Shown: positions 33,171 through 46,807, counted from the stretch's first letter. The stretch: 64,000 nt of DNA from Takifugu bimaculatus (GCA_004026145.2 CP034995.1:1042001-1106000); one strand, 5' to 3'. Made by a program: numbers and translations. The notes: a model not told the origin generated them from the sequence alone.

Positions 33171-34226
33171 ATGCAAAGTTGTGGATTATCATGGTGTTTA
33201 GAACCCAACCTTACTGCGGTGTTTGTGCTTTCAGCTTTAATAAAACGCTGGAGGAGAAGCCACAGACAAGCCGTTGTTGGCGTGCTGGGCGCGGCATCCT
33301 TACTCCTGCTGTACTGTGCACCAGAGCTTCAGAGTCCTGGCTCGTATTATGTGGCCTACCCAGGTAACTACACTTTTGTCATCAGCGACACGCCAGCCTG
33401 TAAAAACTCAACTCCTTTCCTGCTCCTGGTGGTTCCGGTCGCGCCCAGCGGCAGGGCGGCTCGTGACGCCATCCGAAAGACGTGGGGAAGCAAAAAGCTG
33501 GTTCTGGGTCAGCTGGTGGAGACCCTTTTCATGCTGGGCCTGTCTGGGGGCGCTGATGCCTCAAAGCAGCAGGAGGAGCTGAGACGGGAGAGCCGGCAGT
33601 ACCGTGACCTGGTCCAGAGCGACTTCCTGGACAGCTACCGCAATCTGACCATCAAGACGATGATGACTCTGGAATGGCTCGCCACCAACTGCCCCCGCAC
33701 CTCCTATGTCATGAAGGCGGACTCGGACGTGTTTCTCCACGTGAAGAATCTGGTGAGGCTGCTGCTGGATTCCAGCACGGCCAAACACAACTACATGACA
33801 GGGCTGGTGTGGTGGCACAGCAAAGTTCTCAGAGACCCATTCAACAAATTCTACATGCCCAGACACGTGGTACCCGAGCCCGAGTACCCCCCCTACCCTC
33901 TGGGCATGTCTTACGTCATGTCCATGGACCTACCTGCCAAGATCCTGGGGGTGTCCCCTCAGCTCAAAGCTGTGTTCATCGAAGACGTTTACCTGGGGAT
34001 GTGTCTGAAACGCCTGGGCATCCACCCCACGGACCCTCCCAAGGACACCTTATTTCTGGTGGACCCCCGGCATCCTCTGAGCGACTGCAGCCTGTCCAAA
34101 CTGATCACCACCACCACGAAGAGCATCCTGCAGATGGTAGATTACTGGCAGAGGATCAGAGAGGCCCAAACCAAATCGGGAAATATGTGTCTAAAATCTC
34201 CTGTGGTGCAGGTGACTGCATTCTGA
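33171..34226 (+). CDS. Beta-1,3-galactosyltransferase-like (GT31), copy D, intact
   Basis: Golgi type II transferase of the B3GALT1/2/5-like GT31 group; donor UDP-galactose is likely, acceptor unknown. One open frame of 351 residues runs from ATG 33171 to TGA 34224. A TTTGTGCTTTCAG acceptor-like site ends at about 33234, so the 5' part may come from an upstream exon instead. A basic patch (KRWRRSHR) precedes the signal anchor (VVGVLGAASLLLLYCA). Then come an N-glycosylation site in GNYTF, RDAIRKTWG (about 33460), FMLGLSGG, SDFLDSYRNLTIKT, DSD at 33720-33728, YPPYPLGMSYVMS and EDVYLGMCLKRLGI at 33981. All motifs needed for activity are present, with no frame break. It is more GC-rich than copy A and is flanked by direct copies of a LINE-tail repeat. 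Confidence 0.92.
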   Translation: MQSCGLSWCLEPNLTAVFVLSALIKRWRRSHRQAVVGVLGAASLLLLYCAPELQSPGSYYVAYPGNYTFVISDTPACKNSTPFLLLVVPVAPSGRAARDAIRKTWGSKKLVLGQLVETLFMLGLSGGADASKQQEELRRESRQYRDLVQSDFLDSYRNLTIKTMMTLEWLATNCPRTSYVMKADSDVFLHVKNLVRLLLDSSTAKHNYMTGLVWWHSKVLRDPFNKFYMPRHVVPEPEYPPYPLGMSYVMSMDLPAKILGVSPQLKAVFIEDVYLGMCLKRLGIHPTDPPKDTLFLVDPRHPLSDCSLSKLITTTTKSILQMVDYWQRIREAQTKSGNMCLKSPVVQVTAF

Positions 34227-34370
34227 CCTCTGCCCGACTTCTGTTCCTCGCAGGTGAAGACTTGATAACGTGTGTGCAGTTTCTCTTTGATCCACTAGGT
34301 GTCGTGCTGGTCCCAGACAACTTGGGGCCCTGGAGCCGTTGCGGAGCTCCCGGGTCTCTGAATCACGCGA

Positions 34371-34545
34371 TCCATCGATCATCCAATCTTTATTTATATA
34401 GCGTCTGGTAGAATCAAAATCCTCTCTAGGTGCTTTACAGAATCCCAGGTCCTGAGCCGCAACAAGCCCAAGGGGCAACGAAGAACTCCCTCTTTGTAGC
34501 TAGGCCTCTGGTGACCCTGTAGCTCAGGAGAGGGATTTTAAAAAC
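34371..34545 (+). repeat. LINE-tail-like repeat, copy 2 (right of gene D)
   Basis: CCAATCTTTATTTATATAGCG ... TAGGTGCTTTACAGAATCCCAG ... GCTAGGCCTCTG. Same family and same orientation as copy 1 at 32883, starting 145 bases after the gene D stop. Confidence 0.82.
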
Positions 34546-37167
34546 ACTTGTGTGTTATGTTATACGAAGAGGGTAACTAAGAGAAAAATATTTATTTTAA
34601 AGGATGTTTAAAGATTATGTGTTCATTGTTTTAGATTTTCTTTTGCTACATGTGTTATTTATAGACTGTAACTACTGAGAACTACTGCAGTCATGAGGGG
34701 CAATCACTCTGGCCTTTTTATTAGACTGAACTTTATTATTTATAGGCAAACATTGAATACTAAAACACTAAATTTGCGGTTCTGAATGCGTCAGGGATGA
34801 AATTTGCACTCTTTCACCAGCAGGGGGCAATCTGACCATATTCTCACAGGGCATAAATGATGAGAATTTAGTCATTTGTGCCTTTTTCAGTCTATTTGTA
34901 AAGCTCAACTGTGACAAATTTAATAATGCTTTATCTTTTATCCTCAAGAATGTTTTAATTAATGTTATTGTACTACAGCACTTAGTCATTTTGACTAGGA
35001 CTGAATTAACAGCATTTGATGCAAATTTCTGTCAGCCTCATAAATGTACGACTTTGGCTAAATTAGCTCAATTTAATGGCCTAAAGCACTTTGCGCTTCA
35101 TTTTCAAAGATGAATTCTTCTACTTCCTGTCTCTGCTCACAATTAATCGAGGCACACATGCGGACAGACAGAGGAAATTGTTTAACGTCTTCTTCTTTTA
35201 TGCTCTTAGATGGGATTGAGCTGGTTTCTGCATTATTTATTGTTATACTGCGTGTGTGATTTATGCTCTTTTTGCCCCTCAATGATCTGGTGCACAAGGC
35301 TGCCTGACATTAACACGAAACAGTCTCATCTGTCAGAGAGAAAAAATACATCAGCATCTACTGCAGCCTCGAACGACCAATAAGAACTAGTTTTTCCAGT
35401 CCGCGATCACATGTTGATTAGTTGTTGATTACATCCAAGATGTGCATGAAGGAGGGCTTCCTTGTTCCCTGCAACTCCACCCCCCCACAGATGCAGCTCA
35501 GGAGCTTTGTTTACAGTAAAATGATGCTAAAACAACTTTAGCTTTTATGTGAAAGTCTGCGGGAGAAAGACAATTTGTATAAACCAAATCATGGTGGCGG
35601 TATTAAGTTGTCATTGGCACAGCTTTCAACACGTCTCCATGGAGTTTTCCTCCCCACACGCACACACACAAGCGGAAAAACGCGCGGTTGATGTGAATGG
35701 AAGCCAGATGCAGCTGTTATTTCAGGATCGCAGACAATGAGAGGGCAGAGGTCGAGCGCTGGGTCTCGTTCTATCTCCCTCCATTCGTCAGCACATAAAT
35801 AATCCTGCTGTGGCATGAGGGAAGGTGCAGTCAGAGACGGAGGACGGATGAGGGAGAGGTGACGGTGTCATCCGATGATCAGTGAGGAATGAGGACGAGA
35901 CGAAAGGGTGTGGGAATGGCTTGAGCGCAGGTCGTCTGGGGTCAAAGCCAAAAATCAAGTGCCACATGTTGATTCTTTAGCATCATGCGCTATCTACTGT
36001 TAGCTCATTTTGTGTTTTGGGCCTGTTTGAGCTTGGTTGACTCTTCCCGGGCTAAACTTTAAATATATGTCCGTGTGATAGATGGAAACAGGCACGTTTC
36101 AGGTGTAAATTGTTTGTGAATAAAAGATCCTGAGCGGCCTCGTCAGATGTTTTCCCCGCGTCCTCTCCATTTGTTTACATCCTGTTGAGTCCTGCTCCAC
36201 CAGGAGGACCCCTGCCGCTCCAGTTCTCACGGTCCCCGCCATGAAGCCGCGGTGTGGGCTGTGAGAACCACCAGTGGCCTCCTGCCGCGGCCCTCTCCCT
36301 CAACGCATAAAAAAAAATCAAGATAAACATGTCACAAGTCGCCGTAGATTGTATACACACATAATCAGACGCGATGGCGTGCACGGCGTCCAGCTGCAAC
36401 TCCTCCTCTGAAGACAAACACAGCTGCTGAGGCTGCAGCGACCGCATGTACCACTTGTGCAATCTTAATGATAGTGCAGGGAAATGGCGCGGTTTTATCC
36501 TTTTAGACCTTGATTTGGATGTTTTTGAATTACTCCCGCACTATTCCAAATGTCGGGTCTGTAGAACTTTATCTGATTTATAACCTGGAACTTGAACTCT
36601 TCCCGCGCACTGTGCCGCAGAAACCTTTTTACCGCCATGAGAGAGAATAGTTTTGTCATTAATTAAGAGACAATCGCGATCGTCTACTTTCAAACCAAAC
36701 GGGAATTCTTGGGGTTTGTTGTGTAAAAATCCGTTTATGTGGGTGCGGAGCTGAGAGTGGGGGAACGTAACCGCATTCGTGTTCTCTGCGTTGTTTCGTC
36801 AGTGTTCCCCACCTGTTCTGCGTCTTCTCATGTGGTTTCTGCTGTGGTTGTGGCCTGGGATTAATCTGTATCTGGTTTGAAATACAGTGAGAGCCGATAG
36901 TGAGAAGGTCTGTTTGCGATCCCGAAGGCCGCGCTGAACAAAACAACAACGCCCACGCGTGTGATTAATCAAACACGGCTTCTCTGATCTGGATGGAACT
37001 CAAAACGTTTCATATTTCCCACATGTGTAAATGTAAATACACGTGTCACACATGCAGAAACCATTAAGGAGGACTGGTATCGTGCACAAGAACATATTGT
37101 ATGCCTTTATGCATGTGTCTAAATTTGTGTCTATTCTTGCAAGAGCTTGCTTATGTGAAAGCAACAG

Positions 37168-37208
<41 letters not shown>

Positions 37209-39929
37209 GGGGAACTAAAGTGTGTCTTTGCAACGAGACCTGGAATTTTCCTTAAAACAGTAGCTGTAGCACAGAAATTCAGGAAAAGAGGAATAATAGA
37301 ATGAAAAGCTGGAGTCTGTTCTGGTCTTACTTTAGTGTCTCTGGCTCAGGCCCAGACAGCCATTCAGACCGCCTCTCCCCCCAGGAGAGCCACTCCAGGC
37401 TCGAATTCCTCTCTGTTATTTCATGTTTTCTCTGCGTCGCGGCCCTGATGACTGCTGGAAAAGGTGGCGCGCAGACAGAAATGTGCGTCGGGCCAGGCGG
37501 GAATGGCATCCCTCGACTCTCTGGACGCTTCTGTTGGGGAGTTGTGAAGTCCGAGAGGCACAGATGAGGAAACACAGGGTCGTTTCCGTCGTGTTGGGGA
37601 GGTTGAGCCTTCTCCAGCACTGCCTGCACAAATCACATAAACACTCCGAAACACTCCGCCGCGGTTGCTGCTCACGTTACACCAGTCCACGTTACACCAG
37701 GGCTTTCATTGCCTCATGATTTCTGCCAGAAAATGAAGGAAATGAACACTTGGGAAATGACACATGCAGTAAAAACTCAGCCCAAAACCTCAGATCATTT
37801 CCATGACCTCATATAACACACATGACCTTGTCAAGGCCAGCACAACCATTTGAGCCCCGCTAAGAGTGTGTGAAGGACTGCTAATGGCACTTGTAGGAAG
37901 GCAGAGGAGGGGACATTATTTTAGGCAACAAAGATCCAAATATAGACTCCCTGCTGACTCTGATGCTTTAGGTTTAAAGTTTAAAAATTAAAGGTAAACT
38001 GCTGCTGACTTTGGTGCCACATTGCCTCTCAAAAACCTGAACTGAGAGCCGGAAGGGATGCTAACAATGAGCTAACATGCTAGCGTAAAACTGAGGACAT
38101 TTGCAGATTCTCAATTGACGAAAGGCGTAAAGAGTGCTTGTTATACTCTGGTGCTGCAAGCATCAGTAGCAAACGTGCCTTGAATTCTCCCCATCTCTTG
38201 TTTTTTCCATCGATTAAACAACCTAACCTGATCTGACCGTCGGTTTGCCGTATTGATTTCTTCCCATGAGAAAATCCCACCTCGGCCTTCCACCAGGGAG
38301 CAGCAGGTCAAACACGAGCGTCGCTGCCCTGTTTGTTTTCACGCGCTCCCGTCAGAGTCGCTTCCTCTTTCTCAGCCTCGCAAACACAAGCGCGCAAGAG
38401 CACAAACACACAGCAGCTCTTTAATGGCTACAGTAGATACTGTAGAGCCCAGATTTATTGGGCAAATATTGATGAATTCCCCCCCAACTGGTCAGTTATC
38501 TTCTACACACATGCAAATATGATTAGTTTAGGGTGACACAAGTCATAAAAAGCTGCAATTTAAGTGTTAGTTTTTGTGTTGTGTTGTTCTTGCACCAATT
38601 TCGTGCACTTTAAGCATTTCTGTGCCTGGGTGCTCATGGAATAATGACGGAAACCTGGCAAAGATTTTCAAAGCAACACGTTTAAAATACAAATTGACAA
38701 TCTTTTTGTGTGAGAGGTGTCTGAATTTACCTCCGCCTTTCACCACAAGGGCGTGCCAGTCCTGACACGGTTATTTTAGGCTTTCGGCGCTGTGATGATG
38801 GGATTATTGGGTCACTAATATCTCTGTGAGACAACAGTTGCAGCTTTCTGCAGGGGGGAAGCTCATTTGTTTGTACACAGCTCATTTGCAGCCTGAGGTG
38901 TCGGACGGAAGCGTGAGCTTAGTGGCCGTCATCCGCCATCAGGCGGTATAAATACACGGAGACATGCAGACTGAAGCAACCATTAATAGTGACCATGTAC
39001 GAAGCTGAATCTGTTTTATGAGTTCACGAGAAAAACACTTGTAGAGCCCCAAATAACTAATTTTCAACCAAGCTTATAACATTTGTTTGTCACTTCACTT
39101 TATTTATCACCTCATTCACGACTGCTTGTTTTGTAACATCTATTTTTTAGTTTTGTGCTTTTACTGTGTCTATTTTTTTTTTTTTTTTTTTACATATTGT
39201 TCATTATTGCTGTGAGGTGACCAGAAAGGTGCCGCCAAATGAAATAGATTCATATTGTTATTATTTCTGGATCCAGATGGTGGATCCAAAAGTTAATCAT
39301 CTGTTCCTCTGCCGTTTGTCAAAATTTCCTGAAAATGTAATTATTATCATTGATAAATGAGTTTTTTTTTTTTTTAAATAGATGTAGAATCACATTTTCT
39401 CCTTAGGGGATGATCTTGATTATTAATTGTATCCTTTTTAAAAACTAATTTTAACCTGCATAATGACGTCAGTAGATGTTACATTTACATCCACATGAAT
39501 CACATTTTCATAGAAGCGCTCTAATGGCAATACTACCGCCCCCTTGTGGACAGAAAACGTCGTTTTCTGGAAGTCCTCCAGAACTCAAATCACTGCAATT
39601 TAAAAAGTTGTCCATCAGCATAAACTGGGTAACTATGGAAACTCACCTTTTCAGATCAGTTAATAATTAAAGCGTGAATAAACGTATTAAACCCACAGTT
39701 ATTTAGACTTCTAGACATTATACGCGCATCTGTGCGCAACTGTTAGACTTTAAAGCCAATGTTACTAAGAAAAACGATTTATTAGACGAACGCTATGATG
39801 CCGATATGCTGCTTAACGACAGCGATGTTCAATATAATTCATTCTGATTGAGTAGCAAGACCAACATGTGAGTGGAAATGTAAAAAGCTGACTTCCAGCT
39901 TCAGGTTTACCTGCAGAAGCGCCCTTTCT
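34546..39929. other. Long intergenic region, no gene seen
   Basis: Only short open frames. There is one CA run at 37169-37205. A TATAAATAC box at about 38946 stands in a promoter-like setting (GGCGGTATAAATACACGG), but no gene follows. Several stretches may be regulatory, and I cannot show this from one sequence. Confidence 0.5.
37169..37205. repeat. (CA)n microsatellite
   Basis: About 18 CA units. Confidence 0.95.
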
Positions 39930-40640
39930 GCTGTTGTGCAGGTGCAGTGTGCAGCGGGAACGCGCCGCACTGCGCGCTCCCCTCCCACTTCTTGTTTTAA
40001 AGTCAGTCCTCCTCCTCAATGAGCACTATTGTTGGAGCAGCCGTGCGCCCCTGAACTCTGGCGAAGCTCCACAGGCGGAGCGGAGCGAGCGCGCTGCACT
40101 GATCCCACTTTCACTCTGCTGCCTCGCATGGAGACACTTCGGTGGAGGGTTTCGAACTGACAAAGTGGATAAAAAGTCGAACGTCGGACTGTGGATTTCA
40201 ATAGCAAGGTGAGTTTTTCCTGCACGGCACGACTTTTTTTATTTATTTATTTTTAAAAATAATACAGCACACGAGCACCGTATAACTCCTCAGGTGAGCT
40301 TCCTGCAGTTTGTCCATAACTGAAATCCATTTTCTTCTCTTAAACTCCGCTAAAAAACACACACATTTGGTTACTTTGAGCCGCAGTAATCGACCCAGCT
40401 CGATCAGGCTCAGCGCGCTCCGTGCCCGAGAGCTTTTCCTTTTGGCCCGCGTTGCCTTGCATTCCTCCCCCGGCGCCCGGGTCTCTATCTCGGGTCAGGA
40501 TCAGCCGGCCGGACGCGCTCGGAGGTGCGCGCGGAGCCAGGAGACACACAGAGGGGAGTGTTCCCCCCGCGGAGATGCGCGGAAACAGGATCAGTTCTTA
40601 TCTTTGTCGACGCTCCAGAACGCGTTTGTGCCTAATGTGT
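39930..40640 (+). promoter_or_regulatory. vasn: CpG-rich region, probable vasorin promoter and first exon
   Basis: CpG and GC content rise sharply here compared with both sides (GCGCGC, GGAGCGGAGCGAGCGCGC). At 40208 the sequence reads AGCAAG then GTGAGT, a strong donor. The next good acceptor on this strand before a known gene is TCTTTCAG at 50581-50588, directly before the vasorin start codon. I infer a non-coding first exon of vasorin ending at 40208. Transcript data would be needed to be sure. Confidence 0.5.
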
Positions 40641-41557
40641 AGGATTAGGGTTTTTTATCCGCCTCTGCATGCTTTCAATCAAGTCTGCTGCTTGTTTGAA
40701 TCAGTTTGATAGGCTGTTGATCCGCACTTTCCCCACTGTGCTCTAGGATTCTGTGTTTATGTGTTGAATCTGACATAATTATAGTTTCCTGATGTCCCCT
40801 TTAACCAAAGGAGCGCTTTCAGGTTTCATTTTAAACCAATAATCCGTTAATTCCGCCCCAAATCTACATCCAAATGAATAAAATCTATTAAATGAAAAAT
40901 CAAAAGTTAATCAATTTGATTTCTTGGAACGTTTAAGCTTCAGGAATTTGTCTTTTTATCATTTTAAATTAAATCGAATTAATTAAGGTTCGCAAAATAG
41001 TAAAATTCCGCTCCGGAATGTTGGCGTGGGCTGGTTCTGTGCTTACGAATATTCCATGCAAACGCAGAATTACTGGAAGCTGCTAGATGACCTGTGCGTG
41101 CACGCTGACCCGTGCTGCCTTCAATGAACAGGCGGAGTTTCGGACAAATCTGCTATCAAGCAAACAATCCCGGGACGTGTATGGGAAAAGCAAAGAGAGG
41201 TTGAAGCAGCGACGGCATGGAGAGCAAAGCAAACATTCCTGACTGGTGTCTCAGCAATTTAATTAAGGTTTTGGTGAGATGCTGCGCCATGAAGGTTAAA
41301 CCCCGCCCACCGACCCCGTTTGCGTTAATCCCAGAGGTCGGCTAATAAATGTTGGGGTCATGCCACCATGACAACTAAATAAAGGTAAAGGTTTACAATA
41401 AAGGAGTTAATAACCCCATGAAGGAAGTTAAACCGTACATGGCGAAGTGTGTGTGCGCATTCAGTGGGTGTGTATGTTTGGATGACATCTCAGTTGTTAG
41501 CACCTTCACCATCTTACAACCCCTCCTCTTATTGGGGTTGAAGTGCACCCTGTGGTG

Positions 41558-41558
<1 letters not shown>

Positions 41559-41631
<73 letters not shown>
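41559..41631. repeat. (CA)n microsatellite
   Basis: About 36 uninterrupted CA units. Confidence 0.96.
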
Positions 41632-41633
<2 letters not shown>

Positions 41634-44600
41634 CCCTTCAGGTCACATTTCGGTCACTGTACCACCGCCTGCTCCACTCTGTGTTTATGGGCCATAAAGC
41701 TATGATGTGATTGGCCGGCACTTATTTCTGCTACCTGATGCTTTTTTAAACTTTCAAAACTCCGCCGGTCCCTTTTCTGCAGCGCTCCCGTCGTTGTCCC
41801 GGGCGACAGCGGCCACCTCGTCCGCCGTGTTTGACGTGCACAGACGTCACATTTTTACCACCACACTGAGGCTCGTTTCTAGTCCCTCCTCCCCTCCGGT
41901 TCTGGTTTTTGTCCGATCTGTTTTCCAGCGTTCTGCTGTGTTAGCCGAATATTTTCCTGCCTTTTTTCTTTCCCGGCGTCATACTGAAACCCTTGTGATG
42001 CACAACGTTCCCATTGGAGTGCGGATCACATTTCACGACACTGTTTATTTCCTTGTGTGACCAGAATTTCCCTCCAAACCTCAATGTTCGGATGAGAAAG
42101 AAGCTAAAAACACCCGTCCAACCTCTCCAAGATGCTTGGCTGTCTCAGTAATGCGATTAAATACGAGCAGAATCTCTTATCAGACTTGAAGCTGTTGCCA
42201 GTTTCCATAAAGAGACGCTGATTTCACTCCACACACATCCTGAGTGCAACACTGGAATTAACCGGCTAACTGCTCATTCCGACTCGACCTTTCCAGTGTT
42301 CGATCGATCATTTCCTGACTATGCCCCGCCCTCTACTGCACGCGTTCTTCCACGTCTGAACCTCTACGCTGGCGTCAGGGACGGCATTTATCGCTGAGGT
42401 TTTGCTAAATTGGGTTTCCGTTTCCAGTGCCAAAGTAGGCTCGGATTACATCGTTACAAGGTTCCCTGACACCTCTGGAATTCTAGACTCCAACCTGGAA
42501 CAGGCTGAGACTTAACCTGGGGACACTCACCCCCCCTTATGCTGACCCCAGCCCCCGCTGCCGCGCCTCCACCCTCGGGCGGGATTTAGGGGGTTGCGTG
42601 AAGCGTGTCTCGAAGCACCCCCCCTTCCCCAGCCTTGTGTAAACATGGTGGTTCAGCGTGAAGGTAGAGACCCGGACAGACTCGTAACATTCCTGTGCAG
42701 TACCAGGAGGCACCGGGACAGGAGGACGTCTCCCGCCGCAGGTCTGCGGTAACAGTTAACCGGCGTGAAAATACCAGGCTGAGATTAAGAGAACAATTAA
42801 CCCTTTCATAACCTGCTGTCTGCAGCTTCCCCCCCATTTTATGCCCCTTTATAAAGACATCAAACTGCCACAGATTACACAACGAGACTGTTTAATACGC
42901 AGGTTAAACACAGGCTGTGGTGTCGACAGCACAGATTAACGTCCGTTTTCAGGGTAAAATAACAGGTTTCTGAATTGTTTATCTGAGCCTGTTCACCTTA
43001 AATGCACCGCGAAGAACGCGCGGCGCACGCCCTAATTTTAAATGTCAGCTGTGGTTTCTCATCATAATAAAAGGGAAAAAGAACAAAACCAGGTTGACTG
43101 TGGCATCGGTTGTTGAAACACAGGTTATTATGCAGTTGGCAACGTTTATCCTGTGTTTGGATTCTTTGTCAGTCAGAAAATCGACAGCTTTGCTCGGATT
43201 TCCGACAGTTTCAGGGAGCCAACAGGGCCGGAAAACCAGTTGGGAACTAATTTGGTGGCTTTTTAAAAGTAAAATGTGAAAACGCCCCCTTGTGGCCAAT
43301 TAGAAAACCTCAAAATGCTGAAAAGTTGACACCAAATAGCCAAATGATTGTTTCATGACAAGCCAGATGGACTTTTAACTGAAAGCCTTCCTGCTTGTTT
43401 TTGGTGTCCATGTCAAACTTTAGAGCTCAACATCTGCAAACACCTCTTCAGTTTCTTAGCTGAAGGTCATAAAACCCGTCACATTTCCTAATTATAGTTG
43501 TTGAAGCATCCATAACCTGAAACATGCAAATGTAACAAAACTGCCAGGCGGCGATTTAGGGCTGTTTGTCTTGGCGCTGTGAGCAGGGCTGAATAAAGGA
43601 GGCTTTTATGTTCTGACTTGACACCTAATCTGTCTGAAGTCTTTAAGATAACACGTCCCTCAGCCTCCGTCCACTGACAGCATCACCTAAGGGTAGCCGA
43701 GGTGTCGCTGTGCATGTGTGTTGTGGATTGATGATAAGGGAACCCCATCCACCGGCTTCCTTGGGCAGACACGTACGCACACGCTGAAAGAAGACAGTAG
43801 CCTGGGGGGGGGGTGGGCATGAGGGCCCCACAAAGCACTTCAAAGAGCCAGGGGTCGGAGGTTGGGATCCGTGATGTTCCGCGATGATAGAGGCCGCTCC
43901 GCGTGCACAGGCAACCAGTGTTGGGTAGCGCTTGCTGGAGCCCACGCTCGCGTGTCGCCGGTGTGTGCGAGGACGTGCGAAAGATTATCCCGCCACAGGT
44001 GCGAGTCGAGGGGAGTGTTTGGTGTCCTTGTGCGCCTGCGTTTGGCCGCGCGTGTCGTATCATGTTGCTTTTCCCTGTGCACGGAGCGTCTTTGTGCAAA
44101 GCCGCGAAAATAGGTCACGTAACAACCAGATGTAGCTGCACAGGGGGATAAAACCGACGCCCCCTGGTGGTCGGCTGCAGCTCAGGTCTTAAACTGCCTC
44201 CACATCCCTATTCTGACATGTTTGGGGTGGGATGTGCCTGCAGCACGGACACGCTCTCTCTCCTCTGTAGCCTCACACACACGCCTTCACATGTGCACAC
44301 ACTTGTAGAGTCTTCCTAGGAGGCCTCTCTGCAGCTGGCGGGGGATTAAGAGGTCAGGAGTCAAAGGAGGGCGGACCGGTCAACCCTCAGATCTCCACAA
44401 GGAACTGACGGAGCAGAAGAAACGCAGGCTGAGAGAAAGAGGCGTTCAGGACGAGTCGCTTTTACTGTCCAGATTAAGCAAATTAGCAGCAATCTGCGCC
44501 ACACAAGCGAGCCGGTCCTGTGGATCGTCACGCGTCCTGCGCTGCCTGACAAGCCGATGAAAGCAGCGAGTCCTGGCATGTTGGGGATGTTTATCAGGGT

Positions 44601-46332
44601 TCCAGCAGGTTATTGTCTCATTGGCAACAGCGTCAGGATGGCTACAAATGACATTTGTGAAAGATCCACCTCGCACTTTGTTGTTTGTTGCTAAAACTGC
44701 CTCATAGCTGCTAATTACAGAGGGCTAGCTTGTTTTTCTGAGCTAAAAAAAGAGGTGAACAGACTTCTTTAGTGTCTTTTTTTATAGCCTTCTAAACTGC
44801 TTTGCGATGGCGCTGACACCCGCTTTGGCTGCAGAACAGAGCGAGCCGTGGGCGAACACGCTCACGGAGGGAGAACCAGAAACCACTTTAAAGAGATGGA
44901 TGAAAAGGTTCTCCCATTTGTTTTCGCCTTGATATCATTTTCCCCTTCTTTTAGCTGATAACGAAGAAGGCACGAATCCCTCTTTGTTCAGAGGCACCTG
45001 AAATCAGGCCTGAGCGATAACATGGAAACGTTACGCTGCAAACGACAGCAAGGCATCAAAAAATGAAATTTTCGGAAGCTTAGCGGAATGTGATCCGTGA
45101 TCGGAACGACCCTACGAGGCCACGGCACGTCCTCACTGCGTCCTCACTCACTGGGACTGTTGAAGGGGAAATCTTCCTTCCTGGAGACAAATCCAAACAC
45201 GGATCTCCACCGATGTAACTAAAATTTGGTTAGCTTGAACCAAACCGAGGGTTCCAAAGTTCCCTAAATAGGAGCCGGTGTTTATTTCTGTCTGACCTTA
45301 TGCGTAACGCACCCGTCCATGTCTGATTGCTGAAAGACTCTCCGTAAACACAGACGCGCCAGCAGAACTCCAAGAAAAGCAGCGAGACGCTGGCTCGGTG
45401 CTGCTCTGCTCCTCCGCCGGGGCCAAAACACACCAGACGGAGAAATTAAGCTAGTGTATTTGTTTCTAACTTTGTGTCAAAATTGAACCTTATTCGGGGA
45501 AGGAAAAGTTTGTGCACGCGAGGCCTTCTGACTTTTTAAGGGTGCGTGCTGTTTGCAATGATATTTCTATTGTTAATGCTTATCGGTGCACCCCGGCGGG
45601 GTCAGCGGGGGCCTGTGGGAGTCTGGACATGCATGTGGATCTGTGTGTATATGGTCTCCATCCATCCACGCAAAACACAACATCGTTTGTCTCCCAGAAG
45701 GCTCAGAGGGTGGGGGGGTGGGGGGTGGGGGGCACATTTCAGGGTCTGCTACGGAGCGTGTCGCCGCAGCTCCTGCATTTGTCTCCGTCAGAGCTGAGTA
45801 ACGGGAGGTGGAATGAAGCCAGGGAGACGTTTGCTAACCAAAGCAGGCGTCACTTCAGAGGAGGGCACGTTTGACTGGTGGCTTCAGGGGTTCTGACCCC
45901 GCCCGGTTGTTCTGATGGTTGAGCTGCATTGGATAGAACACCCAAACAAACCCTCTGAAACGTTGGTCTGATGACTGACGCGACCATCTCAGGGGTGCAA
46001 CAGTCTACCGTCGCCCTTGGAAATCGCGTCGTGCACGTTTCCCACATCCAGGAACATCTAGCTTTTGTCTGGAATCACTGTTGCTGAATTTGAGGACCTG
46101 AGTTTTGTCGCACTCGCGTCAGAATCGTGTCCTGTTTCAGGCTCTGATCTGAAACAAAGGAAAAGCAAAACAAGAGGAAAAGAAACTGTGACTCAAGAGC
46201 CACAAACACGCTGAAGAACAAACAAACAGGGGGATGAAGACGGCGTTGATGACCTTTAGCCCGTTTTTTTTTTTTTCAGTTACGTGTTAGTAACCGAAGT
46301 TTCTGTAAAGTTAAACTCACAATAGCGCTTCT

Positions 46333-46385
46333 GTGGTGTGTGTGTGTGAGAGAGCGAGAGCGAGAGCGAGAGAGAGAGAGAGAGA
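46333..46385. repeat. Compound (TG)n(GA)n tract
   Basis: TG units pass into GA units with GC interruptions. Confidence 0.9.
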
Positions 46386-46590
46386 TTACTGCTGTATTGG
46401 GCTGATAAGAGCCATCACTGCTCTCACATACTGGTCTCGTAGGTTCTGGTCTTTTGGACGTGAAGCTGCAGACGCCTGTGAGCGTCGCTGCGAGGAGTTA
46501 AAAATACAACATTTTTTCCTGTTTTTGTGTAAAAATGCAGCCTTTGTTTCTGGGTCAGGAACCAGCCGAGGCCACTGATGTTAACAGAGC

Positions 46591-46592
<2 letters not shown>

Positions 46593-46653
<61 letters not shown>
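46593..46653. repeat. (CA)n microsatellite
   Basis: About 30 CA units. Confidence 0.95.
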
Positions 46654-46655
<2 letters not shown>

Positions 46656-46788
46656 GTTAGTTTGCACTAATTGCTTGTCTGTCCAGTGTGTTTACTTTGA
46701 AAGATTAGCAGACGTTTAAGTAAATAGATAAGTGACAAAGTAAACATCCATCCCTCTAGTCCCTCTCTCCCTCACGCTCTGTCTCTCT

Positions 46789-46807
46789 CACACACACACA
46801 CACACGC

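Noticed and set aside
33561..34478. Long open frames overlapping gene D in other frames and on the minus strand
   Set aside because: They are shadows of the GC-rich galactosyltransferase coding sequence.
38930..38970. TATA-box promoter at GGCGGTATAAATACACGG
   Set aside because: No gene or start exon follows, so a promoter call would rest on one motif. It is mentioned only in the intergenic entry.
41393..41629. Cys-Val repeat proteins across CA/GT arrays (also at 479-733, 46424-46651, 62060-62410 and 63354-63739)
   Set aside because: They are translations of dinucleotide repeats. Only the RT-like part at 63360-63545 was kept, as a LINE fragment.
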